Assembly (NCBI GenBank): GCA_023392595.1 | Contig: JAEVYU010000063.1 | Span: 1-64,000, forward strand | DNA from: Bacillota bacterium | GTDB taxonomy: Bacteria; Bacillota; UBA4882; UBA8346 | DNA length: 64,000 nt | Direction: 5' to 3' | Shown: in pieces, positions 8,943-17,702 of the stretch | Position numbering within the stretch: position 1 is the stretch's first letter | Layout: each line of letters begins with the position of its first letter | The notes under the pieces: generated by a model | The model's input: the letters and a program-made list of their open reading frames with translations, nothing else | What the model was told of the DNA's origin: nothing | Database searches by the model: none | Position numbers and translations under genes: made by a program

Positions 8943-10571
8943 TCAAAGAAGCGCCGCGACTCTTTGGGGCTTTTTATCACTTTGTGCGGCCAACAGGTCC
9001 GGATTTGACAGTTCCTTTCGTACCCGTAGAAAGTGTTGGTTATCAGGGCTGTCCGTTCCACGAATTTGTTGGCGTAAAGAATGATCCAATTGACTTTTAA
9101 CTTTGGTAAGGCGGGCGCGCTCGGCGGATACCACGGATAAGGCTTTATCAAACCGGTCGATGGAACCTTTCGGGTTATTCACCAGATCGATGGTTTGGGT
9201 ATCTAAAGCCGGGCAATCAAATTGCCTGGAAATACCGGCATATTGACTGTCATGTTTGATCACGGCATTCAAAGAAGCTGTTTTGAATGGTTTGGGCCAC
9301 TCAATTTTGAAATTTTTGAGGGGGGCTTCGCTATAATTGTTAGTATCAGGGACCACGGTTTCGGCTGTAAGGGTTGGCCCACCGTCAACATCCTGCCCTC
9401 CGATGGCTCCGACATCCGTATTGGAAAAGGCGTGGCTCTGATATAATTTAAAAATATAATCTGCCCCAGTTCCCTGTTTAACATAATCATTTACAAAGGC
9501 ATCGACATTTTTGTAGCTGGACACGTGGCCAAGGGCGTCATCCAAGGTTTCGGTGGAATTGGCGGATAAATCGGCCAATAAATCTCTGATACCGCCGCCA
9601 TGGCCGTTGGATTTGATGTTATCATGGAGAAAACGTACTGCCAATGTGGCAGCGGAGTAATGATCGCTATCATCTTTCCAGGTTTTATTGGTCCCGTCCC
9701 CAAATTTTTTTTGAAGGGCAATGGCGCCGGCCATTCCGCCCCCGTTATTGCTTAAGCTGGCGGCGATTCTTTCATCGGCTCCGGGCAAAAATTCGGCGAC
9801 CCCTTCTTTGAACCAGGAGGGGAGAGCTGCATAATTCATGGTTCTTCCCATAACCACATGCACCATTTCATGAGCGATGACCCGGTCGTCATACTGGGGG
9901 GCCAGCCCTCCGTTGGGCAAAGTAGCGGGGAGAGCTGCTTTGGCATTGATGTGGAGGGTTTGAGTGGCGACTTTCCCGGTATCGTCGGTTCGATAATCAA
10001 CGGCCGCCAAATACGTCGGGTTGGATTGTTCAAGAACGACATTTAAAACAGAGCCGTCGCCGGTTAAACCATAACGTTTTTCCACTAAATTTTCGGATGC
10101 TTCGAACCAATCGCTTTTTAACGATTGCACAATGTCGGCGTCGTCGGGATTAATTCCTTTTATAAGGCTGGTTCCGGAACGGGAAATGATCTGATTGGTC
10201 TGATCGATATTTTGATTGATCCCGGAAATTCGTTCCTGCATAGCCCGCCGCTGTTCAAGGGTGGAGTTCTTCTGGCTGGCTTGAACGGCTAACGCTTTAC
10301 CGGATTCCAAAGCGGCTTGTATTTTATGCAAAGCCTCATCCGAAGTTTGCACTTTTGAAATCGTATGTTGCATCATTCTCGATATTTGGGCGCTCTGCTG
10401 GCTATTGGATACTGCCTCCGAAACATTTCTTTTTAAAGAAAAATGATCCATGGGCGATAGGGGATCGAGGTTTGACGGTTTTGCTTGAATATTTACACTC
10501 GGTGATGGTTCCCCCGGATTGATTATGTTTTTAAGTGAAGCGGTATCCGGCGATTGCATTTCAACTTTCAA
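8943..10571 (-). CDS. Flagellin-like metalloprotease (flagellinolysin-like)
   Basis: TTG 10571 follows AGGAGG by 8 nt. The 542-residue product combines flagellin parts with a protease. Residues about 60-130 resemble the flagellin D1 helices (VQTSDEALHKIQ, GKALAVQAS, then QERISGINQNID). A gluzincin-type domain follows, with HEMVH at 234-238 and WFKEGVAEF supplying a downstream Glu near 260. The C-terminus (about 465-542) again resembles flagellin D1/D0 and ends QRVAALL, like the flagellin tail. Known flagellinolysins carry such a zinc protease in the flagellin variable region, making the filament proteolytic. Here the usual N-terminal D0 helix is replaced by a Pro-rich leader, and no flagellar gene is nearby. 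It follows a small conserved gene by 55 bp, probably as an operon. Confidence 0.8.
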   Translation of the reverse strand: MKVEMQSPDTASLKNIINPGEPSPSVNIQAKPSNLDPLSPMDHFSLKRNVSEAVSNSQQSAQISRMMQHTISKVQTSDEALHKIQAALESGKALAVQASQKNSTLEQRRAMQERISGINQNIDQTNQIISRSGTSLIKGINPDDADIVQSLKSDWFEASENLVEKRYGLTGDGSVLNVVLEQSNPTYLAAVDYRTDDTGKVATQTLHINAKAALPATLPNGGLAPQYDDRVIAHEMVHVVMGRTMNYAALPSWFKEGVAEFLPGADERIAASLSNNGGGMAGAIALQKKFGDGTNKTWKDDSDHYSAATLAVRFLHDNIKSNGHGGGIRDLLADLSANSTETLDDALGHVSSYKNVDAFVNDYVKQGTGADYIFKLYQSHAFSNTDVGAIGGQDVDGGPTLTAETVVPDTNNYSEAPLKNFKIEWPKPFKTASLNAVIKHDSQYAGISRQFDCPALDTQTIDLVNNPKGSIDRFDKALSVVSAERARLTKVKSQLDHSLRQQIRGTDSPDNQHFLRVRKELSNPDLLAAQSDKKPQRVAALL

Positions 10572-10626
10572 ATCAATCGCCTCCTTTCAACATCATGGGA
10601 AATCTCTACGATAATCTATATAGGTT

Positions 10627-11259
10627 TCAGTGTGCCGTCCCCAAAACCTTTCGAACCGATTTTCCGGCGGGAATGGGTATACCATATGTTTCGGCAGATT
10701 CTAATGATAAGTTTAATTTTATATCAAAACCGATTTTTTGACCATCCTTTGAGTGAATGACGCCGCTGCCCGAATAAGTGACCTGCCCGTTCTCTAAAAC
10801 GGCGTGAGTCCTCTGGATCTGGATATTGTAAATTTGATTCGAAAAGGGGTGATTTTTTTTCAGCGAAATCTGGACTTTTTGAATCAACATTTTCAACTTT
10901 TCCACGGATTCTTTGGATGGTGGGGGTAGCAGGTAAGCTGCTGTCGAAGAATTTTCGCCGCTCATCGCGAGGAATAAATTCCGCAAAAAGTGATATTTAA
11001 GTCCCTCGTCGAGGGAAAGATCTTGAATTGCGGCAGGATCCCGGGAGTGGGAATTTTTTTGGGCTTGTTCCCGCTCAAGAGTACTCAATGCCGTTGGTGA
11101 AAAGCTTAACTTATCCAGGGGAAGATTGGGATTTTGGATATTTTTTTGCTCCGGCTCTTGGGGAGGAAGTGGCTTGCGGGAAAAGGTATCTTTGGCTGGT
11201 ATGGTTGAATTTTTAAGGAATGGATGTTCCTTATCGAAAATCGATGGGGACATTTTCAT
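10627..11259 (-). CDS. Conserved hypothetical, partner of the flagellinolysin-like gene
   Basis: ATG 11259 follows AAGGAGG. The 210-residue protein has a Pro/Gln-rich disordered N-terminal half and a folded C-terminal half that reads as beta hairpins (VTYSGSGVIHSKDGQKIGFD, then LNLSLES). Similar hairpin modules occur in uncharacterised proteins of many bacteria, but I cannot name the family with certainty. There is no signal peptide or membrane segment. It is the first gene of a likely two-gene unit with the flagellin-like protease, so a role as chaperone, regulator or export partner is possible but unproven. Confidence 0.6.
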   Translation of the reverse strand: MKMSPSIFDKEHPFLKNSTIPAKDTFSRKPLPPQEPEQKNIQNPNLPLDKLSFSPTALSTLEREQAQKNSHSRDPAAIQDLSLDEGLKYHFLRNLFLAMSGENSSTAAYLLPPPSKESVEKLKMLIQKVQISLKKNHPFSNQIYNIQIQRTHAVLENGQVTYSGSGVIHSKDGQKIGFDIKLNLSLESAETYGIPIPAGKSVRKVLGTAH

Positions 11260-11499
11260 GGTTTTCCTCCTTGGGGGTCTCTTTATCAGCGCTCCTTGTC
11301 GGCATAAAATTTATAATGATACATGATAATTATTGAACATTTCTCCAAAAACTTCCAGTTCAATAATAAGGAAATTTTGAGGAAAAAGGGGGGGAGGAGT
11401 TGATTTTCGGGGATTATTTGCTGAAATATCATATTTACGGGCGATAGGAAATATGCCCGTAGTTCGTTTTGAAAGGGCCAGGTATTGGGCAAGAAGTTT

Positions 11500-12633
11500 T
11501 TAATCCTGCAATTCCCGGAATATTCTATTCAGTAAAGCGCCACTCATATCATGGCAATACTCCCAGATCATCAGGCCGCCCAGCTGATTGGCGCGAATAT
11601 ACATTGTTTTATTGGCCAGGGATTCTTCGTCCTCATAAGTGATAAAGGTATCTCCATTCCATAAATAGGGCGCTTTGGCCTGGTCATCCCAATGGCGTAA
11701 AAAACCGTTGCGGTTGATATAGTTCCGGGCCAGGTTTTGATAACTGTAGCTTTTACATTCACCGTCGGCTGCTTGATTGCGCCCGTGATTTGCATTGACT
11801 ACCCTACTCCAGCCGTATCCGTAAAATGCGGCGCCTAGGATAAGTTTTTCCGGTGGCACACCGGCTTCCAGGTAGCGTTTGACACCCAAGTCGGCGCTTA
11901 GGGGGGCTGCCTCTTCGGGCGATGAATAAAGGTTGGTGTGAAGACCGGTGATACGTTCCCATTTGCCATGGAAATCGTAGGTCATTAAATTGATATAATC
12001 AACCAGGGGAGTGAGCTTTTCGAGCTCGACCGAGTTGATGTAAAAGGGACTGATGTTGGCGGCAAATGTTAAAAGGTAAGTTTTATGGTCTTTTTTTCCC
12101 CGCTGATTGAGGGTCTCCCTGAGGGTTTGCATGAGCAGGGTGAAATTTTCTTTGTCTTCCGGTAATCCTTTTTGACCATCGCTCCCGATAACCGGGAATT
12201 CCCAGTCGATATCCACTCCGTCCAACCGGTGGCGCCGCAAGAAACGGGCCACGCTTTTTGCGAATTTGATACGGGATTCATCGCTCATTGCTATGGCCGA
12301 TAACCCTTTTTCCTCCCATCCGCCGATAGAAATGAGCACCTTCAATTCGTGATTGGCTTTTTTCATTTTTTTAACAGCGCGATGGTGGGCCGGTTCGATA
12401 GTATCTTTGATTTCTCCCTCGGCGATTCCGGCAAAAGCCAGATTGATGTGGGTAAGCTTTTGGACCTCAATATCCTTGGCCTGCCACTTTTTCCAAAGCG
12501 GCAGGTAGCTTATAATTTTATAGGTCTTGGGCGTGGAGACTGCAAAGATTGTATGGGCGGCAATAGAACTAAATATCATCAATAATATGAGGAACATTAT
12601 TTTTTTTCTGAGTTGGCTGAAAGTATTGTTCAC
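11500..12633 (-). CDS. GH18 family glycosidase (chitinase or spore-wall type)
   Basis: The GTG start at 12633 follows GGAG. The 377-residue protein begins with a basic stretch and a hydrophobic signal segment (about 12-31), then a single GH18 barrel. The catalytic signature DGVDIDWEFP is complete, with the acid Glu near 150. The substrate-binding motifs NLMTYDFHG and LGGLMIWEYCHD are also present. No LysM or chitin-binding domain is attached. It is secreted and should cleave beta-1,4-linked GlcNAc polymers. GH18 enzymes of spore formers include both chitinases and cortex-lytic SleL-type enzymes, and without LysM the first is somewhat more likely. It has no obvious operon partner. Confidence 0.85.
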   Translation of the reverse strand: MNNTFSQLRKKIMFLILLMIFSSIAAHTIFAVSTPKTYKIISYLPLWKKWQAKDIEVQKLTHINLAFAGIAEGEIKDTIEPAHHRAVKKMKKANHELKVLISIGGWEEKGLSAIAMSDESRIKFAKSVARFLRRHRLDGVDIDWEFPVIGSDGQKGLPEDKENFTLLMQTLRETLNQRGKKDHKTYLLTFAANISPFYINSVELEKLTPLVDYINLMTYDFHGKWERITGLHTNLYSSPEEAAPLSADLGVKRYLEAGVPPEKLILGAAFYGYGWSRVVNANHGRNQAADGECKSYSYQNLARNYINRNGFLRHWDDQAKAPYLWNGDTFITYEDEESLANKTMYIRANQLGGLMIWEYCHDMSGALLNRIFRELQD

Positions 12634-12950
12634 GACAGTTTTTCTCCATAGTTTATCGGTGTTGTTTCAAGCTTTCTAAATCCCAATCGCTTGATTTTAA
12701 CCTTGGATTTTAACGGGTTAGATTCTTGCCAATCATCGATATTCCCTGCTAAAAGTGTGTTTGAAAATATAGGCAATTCAAGAGGATTACTGTAAAAGAG
12801 CGATTGCTGTGAAGTGATTACTGTCATGAAAACTTTGCGAAAGACCGATAATAAAATTGATATCTGAAACTGTTCTCTAAAAGGACTTTGGGTCCGAATT
12901 TTTCAAAAGGGACTTTCACTTTACTCCATCCCTACTTTATCTGAGCCGAA
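12634..12950. other. Intergenic region, no gene seen
   Basis: This 317-bp gap lies between two minus-strand genes. A 65-codon minus-strand frame inside it has no ribosome binding site or recognisable content, and I do not call it. Confidence 0.4.
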
Positions 12951-13274
12951 TTAAGCGATACGGGTTTGCGGAATTGTAATTTTGGCGGACCCTGGTTTTC
13001 CCTCAAACCTGGGCGAGTGGGCAACGGTTATACTGCTTAAAATGATTTCCCGGGTGCCGGTTTTGAAATTGGTACGTAATTCCGCCCTGGGAACGACGAC
13101 GGTTAGCTCATAAGGTGGACCGTTAGGGGGTATTTCACGGGAGACTTTGATTTCCTGCCCGAAAATTTTGATGGTTACGGTGTCTAAAGTACTACTGCTT
13201 TTAGCAGTCGTACGGTGATTTCCAAACCGGACCCACAAGCGGTATAGGGAATGCCATATTTTTTTCCAAAACAT
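12951..13274 (-). CDS. Small hypothetical protein (107 aa)
   Basis: ATG 13274 follows GGAGGT by 7 nt, which supports a real gene. The product has a basic N-terminal third and a beta-rich remainder (LDTVTIKIFGQEIKV, ELTVVVPRAELRTN, REIILSSITV). There is no signal peptide. I do not recognise a family. It is divergent from the DUF2752 gene across about 90 bp. Confidence 0.6.
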   Translation of the reverse strand: MFWKKIWHSLYRLWVRFGNHRTTAKSSSTLDTVTIKIFGQEIKVSREIPPNGPPYELTVVVPRAELRTNFKTGTREIILSSITVAHSPRFEGKPGSAKITIPQTRIA

Positions 13275-13366
13275 GCTTCATACCTCCGATACTTTATTGT
13301 ATGTCAGGGAAAGGCTTTAGGTCTATCCTTTAGGGAAGAATCATCGCCAAGAGGAGAGGGTAAAAT

Positions 13367-13690
13367 TTGCTGTATTTAGAAAACCCGGCGAAAAGGTTTT
13401 TGATTCGTTTAATTCTGTACCTAGCCTGCTTTTTTTTATTTTATTGGGCGCCTTGGCGCGTAATATCCGAAGGCCCGGTTTTGTGTCCCTTTCAAAGAAT
13501 TTTTGGAGCGCCTTGCTTAGGCTGCGGGATGACCAGGGCATTTTGGCAGATTGTCCATGGAAATTTTCGGACTGCTTTTTCGCTAAATGCCTTATCCTTT
13601 TTGCTTTTCCCAATGATTGCTCTTTTACTGTTTTTTGATATTTACCAGGGAATAAAGAACTGTTTGCGTTTTTCTAGAAAAGGAGCATGA
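13367..13690 (+). CDS. DUF2752 membrane protein
   Basis: The TTG start at 13367 follows a GAGGAGAGGG purine tract. The 107-residue protein has two clear hydrophobic segments (about 11-30 and 72-90) around the family signature CPFQRIFGAPCLGCGMTRA. DUF2752 proteins are small inner-membrane proteins of unknown function, with conserved Cys residues in the GCGxTRA motif. The gene is followed after 27 bp by a flavodoxin-like gene on the same strand, so the two may form an operon. Confidence 0.8.
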   Translation: MLYLENPAKRFLIRLILYLACFFLFYWAPWRVISEGPVLCPFQRIFGAPCLGCGMTRAFWQIVHGNFRTAFSLNALSFLLFPMIALLLFFDIYQGIKNCLRFSRKGA

Positions 13691-13717
13691 AGGAATTTAA
13701 TTTTTAGAGAGGTTATC

Positions 13718-14521
13718 ATGAAAATTGTAATTATTTACGGCAGTCCCCGTAACGGTGTTACCTACGAAGCGGTTCAAATCGTCAAAAAAGAAATACAAAC
13801 CCAAGGGGATGTGGAATTTACAGAGTTTCACCTTCCGCAGGATATGCCGAACTTTTGCAAGGGATGTTTCAGTTGCTTTCAGCAAGGAGAAGAGAAGTGT
13901 CCGGATAACCGCTATATTCAGCCTATTTTGATGGCCATGAGCAGTGCCGACGGATTCATTATCAGTACACCCGTTTATGCCCTGCAGATTTCAGGGGGGT
14001 TGAAAGCTTTTTTTGATCATATGGCTTTTTGCTTTTTAAACCATCGGCCGCGGTTTTTTCGCCAAAAAGCATTCGTCATTTCTACCACCGCCGGCGCCGG
14101 TACCGGAAGTTGCAATCGGTATATCAAGAAAACTCTCTCTTTCTGGGGGATCCGTAAAATCTATGCAATGGGAGGAGTGATGCAGGCGCTTGATTGGAAT
14201 GAGGTACCTGCCTCAATAAAATATAAAACAACGCGGGATTTGAAAAGAATCGCCCGGCGCTTCGGAAGAGATGTGAAATCGGGTAAAGTATATGCGCCCT
14301 CAATATTACAAACCATGATGTTTTATATTAGCAGGTTGATCATATCCAGCTATGGCCACACCATTCCTGATCAGCAGTACTGGCAGCAACAAGGTTGGCT
14401 GGATAAAAAGATGAGTTATTTTTATCAGCCGGCAAAACCTAGCTTTATCAATAGAGTCATTGCCAGGGTTGCGGTTTTTGTTTTTCGAAAAATGATTCTT
14501 GTGAAGCCGGGGGTTGGGTAA
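13718..14521 (+). CDS. Multimeric flavodoxin / NADPH-dependent FMN reductase family protein
   Basis: The 267-residue protein opens with an FMN phosphate-binding loop (YGSPRNGVTYEAV, residues 7-19). It carries CKGCFSCFQQGEEKC, the Cys-containing segment found in iron-sulfur flavoproteins and their relatives, then STPVYALQISGGLKAFFD, typical of the WrbA/COG0655 fold. A C-terminal extension of about 90 residues has two hydrophobic stretches and many basic residues and may touch the membrane. It probably acts as a cytoplasmic or membrane-associated flavin oxidoreductase; partners are unknown. Confidence 0.75.
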   Translation: MKIVIIYGSPRNGVTYEAVQIVKKEIQTQGDVEFTEFHLPQDMPNFCKGCFSCFQQGEEKCPDNRYIQPILMAMSSADGFIISTPVYALQISGGLKAFFDHMAFCFLNHRPRFFRQKAFVISTTAGAGTGSCNRYIKKTLSFWGIRKIYAMGGVMQALDWNEVPASIKYKTTRDLKRIARRFGRDVKSGKVYAPSILQTMMFYISRLIISSYGHTIPDQQYWQQQGWLDKKMSYFYQPAKPSFINRVIARVAVFVFRKMILVKPGVG

Positions 14522-14689
14522 GCATATGTTCGGTAATTATTTGCGCATTATTTTCTATTGAATAACCTCCCAAGATGATTTATAGTATATATTTGGCAAG
14601 GAGTTTACGGTTTTTTTACCGGATAATGGTATTGAGCGATTCTAAAAGTTCATGGGGACTTTGATGTACTGAGAAAGGATGTTTTTTAG

Positions 14690-15799
14690 TTGAAACTAGG
14701 AATTGTCGGACTACCGAATGTAGGAAAAAGCACTTTGTTTAATGCGATTACCAAGGCTGGCGCTGAGAGCGCCAACTATCCGTTTTGTACGATTGAACCG
14801 AATGTAGGAATTGTTTCCGTTCCCGACGAACGCCTTCAGAAACTGGCTGAAATGTATGACCCGGAAAAGATAACCCCGACTGCAATCGAATTTGTGGATA
14901 TTGCCGGACTGGTTAAAGGGGCCAGCAGGGGAGAGGGGCTGGGGAATAAGTTTCTGGCCCACATCCGTGAAGTGGATGCCATCGTTGAAGTGGTACGTTG
15001 TTTTGAAGACCCGAATATTGTTCATGTGGACGGATCGGTCGGACCAAAACGGGATGTAGAGACCATTAACCTGGAATTAATTTTCGCGGACTTGGAAACT
15101 TTGGAAAAACGAATGGATAAGACCTCCAAAATGCTGAAAGTCCAAGATTCCAGATTGAGAGCCCAATATGAGACGGAAATGGAGATTTATGCCCGGGTTA
15201 AGGCTGGATTGGAAAGTGGATTGCCGGTCAGAGCTCTTCCATTCACCCCGGAAGAGAAAGATATTATTCGCCAGGCTTTTTTGTTGACGGATAAGCCGAT
15301 CATTTATGCTGCCAATGTAGGGGAAGATGATTTGGCAAATGCCGGGACCGGGAATTCTTTGGTTAAAGAATTAGAGTCTCTGGTTAAAGTGGAAGGAGCA
15401 GAAATGGTGGTCACTTCCGCCCGTATTGAAGAAGAAATCGCCGAACTGGATGAGGATGAAAGAAAAGAATACTTGAAAGAATTAGACATCGAGGAGTCCG
15501 GTTTGGACAAATTGATTAAAAAGAGTTATGGGCTCCTCGGGTTAATTAGTTTTTTAACTGCCGGAAAGCCGGAAGTCAGAGCCTGGACGATTACCAAAGG
15601 AACGAAAGCCCCTCAGGCGGCCGGTAAGATCCATTCCGATATCGAAAGGGGTTTTATTCGGGCGGAGATTGTAAGTTTTAAAGATCTTATGGCCTGCGGT
15701 TCATATAATGTAGCCAAGGAAAAGGGTTTGGTACGACAGGAAGGCAAGGATTATGTCATGCAGGACGGCGATGTAACGTTATTTCGTTTCAATGTTTGA
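14690..15799 (+). CDS. ychF: Ribosome-associated GTPase/ATPase YchF
   Basis: The TTG start at 14690 lies 10 nt after AAAGGA. The 369-residue protein is a full-length YchF: P-loop GLPNVGKSTLFNAI (residues 7-20), switch region DIAGLVKGASRGEGLGNKFL, a coiled-coil middle, and a C-terminal TGS-like domain ending RQEGKDYVMQDGDVTLFRFNV. Family members (OLA1/YchF) bind ribosomes and hydrolyse ATP better than GTP, and are linked to stress responses. In this window it stands as a single-gene unit before a long structured intergenic region. Confidence 0.95.
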   Translation: MKLGIVGLPNVGKSTLFNAITKAGAESANYPFCTIEPNVGIVSVPDERLQKLAEMYDPEKITPTAIEFVDIAGLVKGASRGEGLGNKFLAHIREVDAIVEVVRCFEDPNIVHVDGSVGPKRDVETINLELIFADLETLEKRMDKTSKMLKVQDSRLRAQYETEMEIYARVKAGLESGLPVRALPFTPEEKDIIRQAFLLTDKPIIYAANVGEDDLANAGTGNSLVKELESLVKVEGAEMVVTSARIEEEIAELDEDERKEYLKELDIEESGLDKLIKKSYGLLGLISFLTAGKPEVRAWTITKGTKAPQAAGKIHSDIERGFIRAEIVSFKDLMACGSYNVAKEKGLVRQEGKDYVMQDGDVTLFRFNV

Positions 15800-15831
15800 A
15801 TCGATTTGCCTAATTTACAAAACCTTTAATG

Positions 15832-16073
15832 AGCTGTCTATCAGATATTTCTTTTCGCGCCGGTAAATTTCGAAGGTTCCTTGATGGAGCTAAAGAAATG
15901 ACGGGTGTTTTGAACCTCGATTCGGCAAGTAAGTGACAATTTTTCTGCGATGGCGCAGAAAAATTGGCCGGATCGGGTTCATTGTTTGAATCCGGCAAGT
16001 TTAAATGTGACTAAGTTTTTGAAGTTACTTGCCGGATTCAAGTTGAAGTGAGCGGAAATTTTTGTAGATAGCT
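15832..16073. repeat. Intergenic inverted-repeat element with nested hairpins
   Basis: The outer ends AGCTGTCTATC (15832) and the complement of TAGATAGCT (ending 16073) form imperfect terminal repeats. Inside are a perfect 12-bp hairpin (15938-15965, loop ATGG) and a perfect 15-bp inverted repeat (TTGAATCCGGCAAGT 15986-16000, complement 16027-16041). A third related copy, GATTCGGCAAGT, lies at 15919-15930. The layout resembles a MITE or a repeated intergenic unit. Confidence 0.5.
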
Positions 16074-16416
16074 TTTTCATTGCAACAAACAATGGGTTAT
16101 CGATGACCCATGGTGACAATCTTCAAGGAAGGAAACGCTTCGCTATAGGAGACCGGGCATTTTCCGTTTTTTTACAGGGAATAAATAATTCCTTAATAAT
16201 CCCCTAAGAAGAACGAACGGTTTTTAAAAGAAATGATGGATCGGGTTATCGTCAATCAATTTTCGCCCCATCAACACCGGTATTGCAATCGATAAAAAAT
16301 TTGACCTTCAAAAGCTTACAAGCCTCATAAGGGCCGGCAAACGAAACATATATTTTATTAAGATTTTGCAACTGTTTTGTAAAAGATCTGTAATATTCGG
16401 GACGAAGATTTTACTC

Positions 16417-16446
16417 TTGCTGGGCCATTTAAAAGAATGATATGAT
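16417..16446 (+). promoter_or_regulatory. Possible mgl operon promoter
   Basis: TTGCTG and TATGAT are spaced 18 bp apart, about 48 bp upstream of the mglB start. The -10 box is good and the -35 box moderate. Confidence 0.45.
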
Positions 16447-16493
16447 TCGATCGAGCAGATGCTCAGATGTAAAAATATATAGGAGGGATTTTG

Positions 16494-17486
16494 TTGAAAA
16501 AAGTTTTAGTATTAGCAATGGTTTTAGTCGTGCTGCTAGTTGGCGTGGCTGTCAATGCAGCAAAACCGATCAATATCGGTTGCGTGATTTACAAATTTGA
16601 CGATACTTTCATGAGCGGTGTCCGGATGAACATTCAAACCGCTGTGAAAGAAGTCAAAGGCGCAAAAATTGATATCGTTGATGCACAGAATTCCCAGGCC
16701 ACCTGTAATGACAAAGTTGACCTCTTCATCACCAAGAAGGTCAGCGCAATGGCAATTAATCCGGTTGACCGTGCAGCTTGCGGCGTTATCATCGACAAAG
16801 CCAAAAAAGCTAATATTCCTTTAGTATTATTCAACCGCGAACCGTTCAAAGAAGACATGGCCAAATGGAACAAAGTTTACTATGTTGGCGCGATTGCCGA
16901 ACAATCCGGAACGATGGCAGGCCAATTGGTAATCGACTACTTCAAAGCCCATCCGACCCAAGACGGTGTTATCCATTATGCAATGCTGAAGGGCGAACCC
17001 GGTCATCAGGATGCTGAACTCCGGACCAAATTCTCTATCAAAGCTATTACCGACGCCGGTTTCAAAGTGGAAAAAGTTGCCGAAGATACCGGTATGTGGG
17101 ATCGCGTGAAAGGTCAAGAGAAAATGGCTGCATTCTTAGCAACAGGCAAACGGATTGACGTTGTTCTTGCTAACAATGACGATATGGCTCTTGGCGCTAT
17201 TGAAGCTTTAAAAGCCGCTGGATATTTCAAAGGCGACAAATATATGCCGGTTGTTGGCGTTGATGCAACTGCTCCTGCTCTTCAAGCTCTTCAAGACGGC
17301 ACCCTGCTCGGAACCGTTTTGAATGATGCCAAGAATCAAGGCAGAGTGACTGCTAAACTTGCTATGGTATTATCCGAAGGTAAAATCCCGACTGAAGCCA
17401 ACATTGGCTACAAAATCACCGATGGCAAATATGTTTGGGTACCTTACAAACCCATCACCAAAGCCAATATGAAAGATGCTCAATAA
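16494..17486 (+). CDS. mglB: Galactose/methyl-galactoside-type substrate-binding protein
   Basis: Two adjacent TTG codons follow AGGAGGG; the second (16494) has 7-nt spacing and is preferred. The roughly 330-residue protein has a typical Sec signal peptide ending near VAVNAA and no lipobox Cys. A periplasmic-binding fold of the MglB/RbsB type follows: NIGCVIYKFDDTFMSG, AINPVDRAA, VLFNREP, VVLANNDDMALGAIEALKAAG, VVGVDATAPALQAL. It captures a hexose and delivers it to MglAC. In Gram-positive species such proteins are normally lipid-anchored, so a soluble form suits a true periplasm. It leads the mgl operon and may also feed the downstream chemoreceptor. Confidence 0.88.
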   Translation: MKKVLVLAMVLVVLLVGVAVNAAKPINIGCVIYKFDDTFMSGVRMNIQTAVKEVKGAKIDIVDAQNSQATCNDKVDLFITKKVSAMAINPVDRAACGVIIDKAKKANIPLVLFNREPFKEDMAKWNKVYYVGAIAEQSGTMAGQLVIDYFKAHPTQDGVIHYAMLKGEPGHQDAELRTKFSIKAITDAGFKVEKVAEDTGMWDRVKGQEKMAAFLATGKRIDVVLANNDDMALGAIEALKAAGYFKGDKYMPVVGVDATAPALQALQDGTLLGTVLNDAKNQGRVTAKLAMVLSEGKIPTEANIGYKITDGKYVWVPYKPITKANMKDAQ

Positions 17487-17513
17487 ATCTTTCATCATAA
17501 ATTTTTGAAAAAG

Positions 17514-17552
17514 CAGGGGAGCAGTCATGCTTGATTTTGCTCCCCTGTTTTC
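17514..17552 (+). terminator. Intrinsic terminator between mglB and mglA
   Basis: CAGGGGAGCA (17514-17523) pairs with TGCTCCCCTG (17538-17547), followed by a T-rich run. It lies 27 bp after mglB and about 150 bp before mglA. It should act as a partial terminator, giving more binding protein than transporter. Confidence 0.8.
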
Positions 17553-17702
17553 TGACTATCCTGAAGATTATAAAAATGGGATTCTTCAAAATCATGGATG
17601 TTCTTATTCCTTTCAATAAAGATAATGGTTAAAATTTTTTCTAGCTTAGTTAGGGCTCTATCTGATTCCGTTGTCACGATTTTGACCGCAGGGGGCATTG
17701 CA

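Larger units (their letters stand above)
15800..16493. other. Long intergenic region between ychF and mglB
   Basis: This region of about 690 bp has no gene I can support. Its left part is a nested inverted-repeat element (15832-16073) described separately. At 16092-16111 there is a further short hairpin (ATGGGT...ACCCAT). The right part probably carries the mgl promoter (TTGCTG 16417-16422, TATGAT 16441-16446). Confidence 0.5.

Noticed and set aside
12630..12827. 65-codon minus-strand frame upstream of the GH18 gene
   Set aside because: No ribosome binding site and no recognisable content.
15810..15998. 62-codon minus-strand frame
   Set aside because: It lies within the inverted-repeat element and has no start signals.
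16131..16146. Possible CcpA (cre) site, GGAAACGCTTCGCT
   Set aside because: It has several mismatches to the cre consensus and lies far upstream of the mgl promoter.
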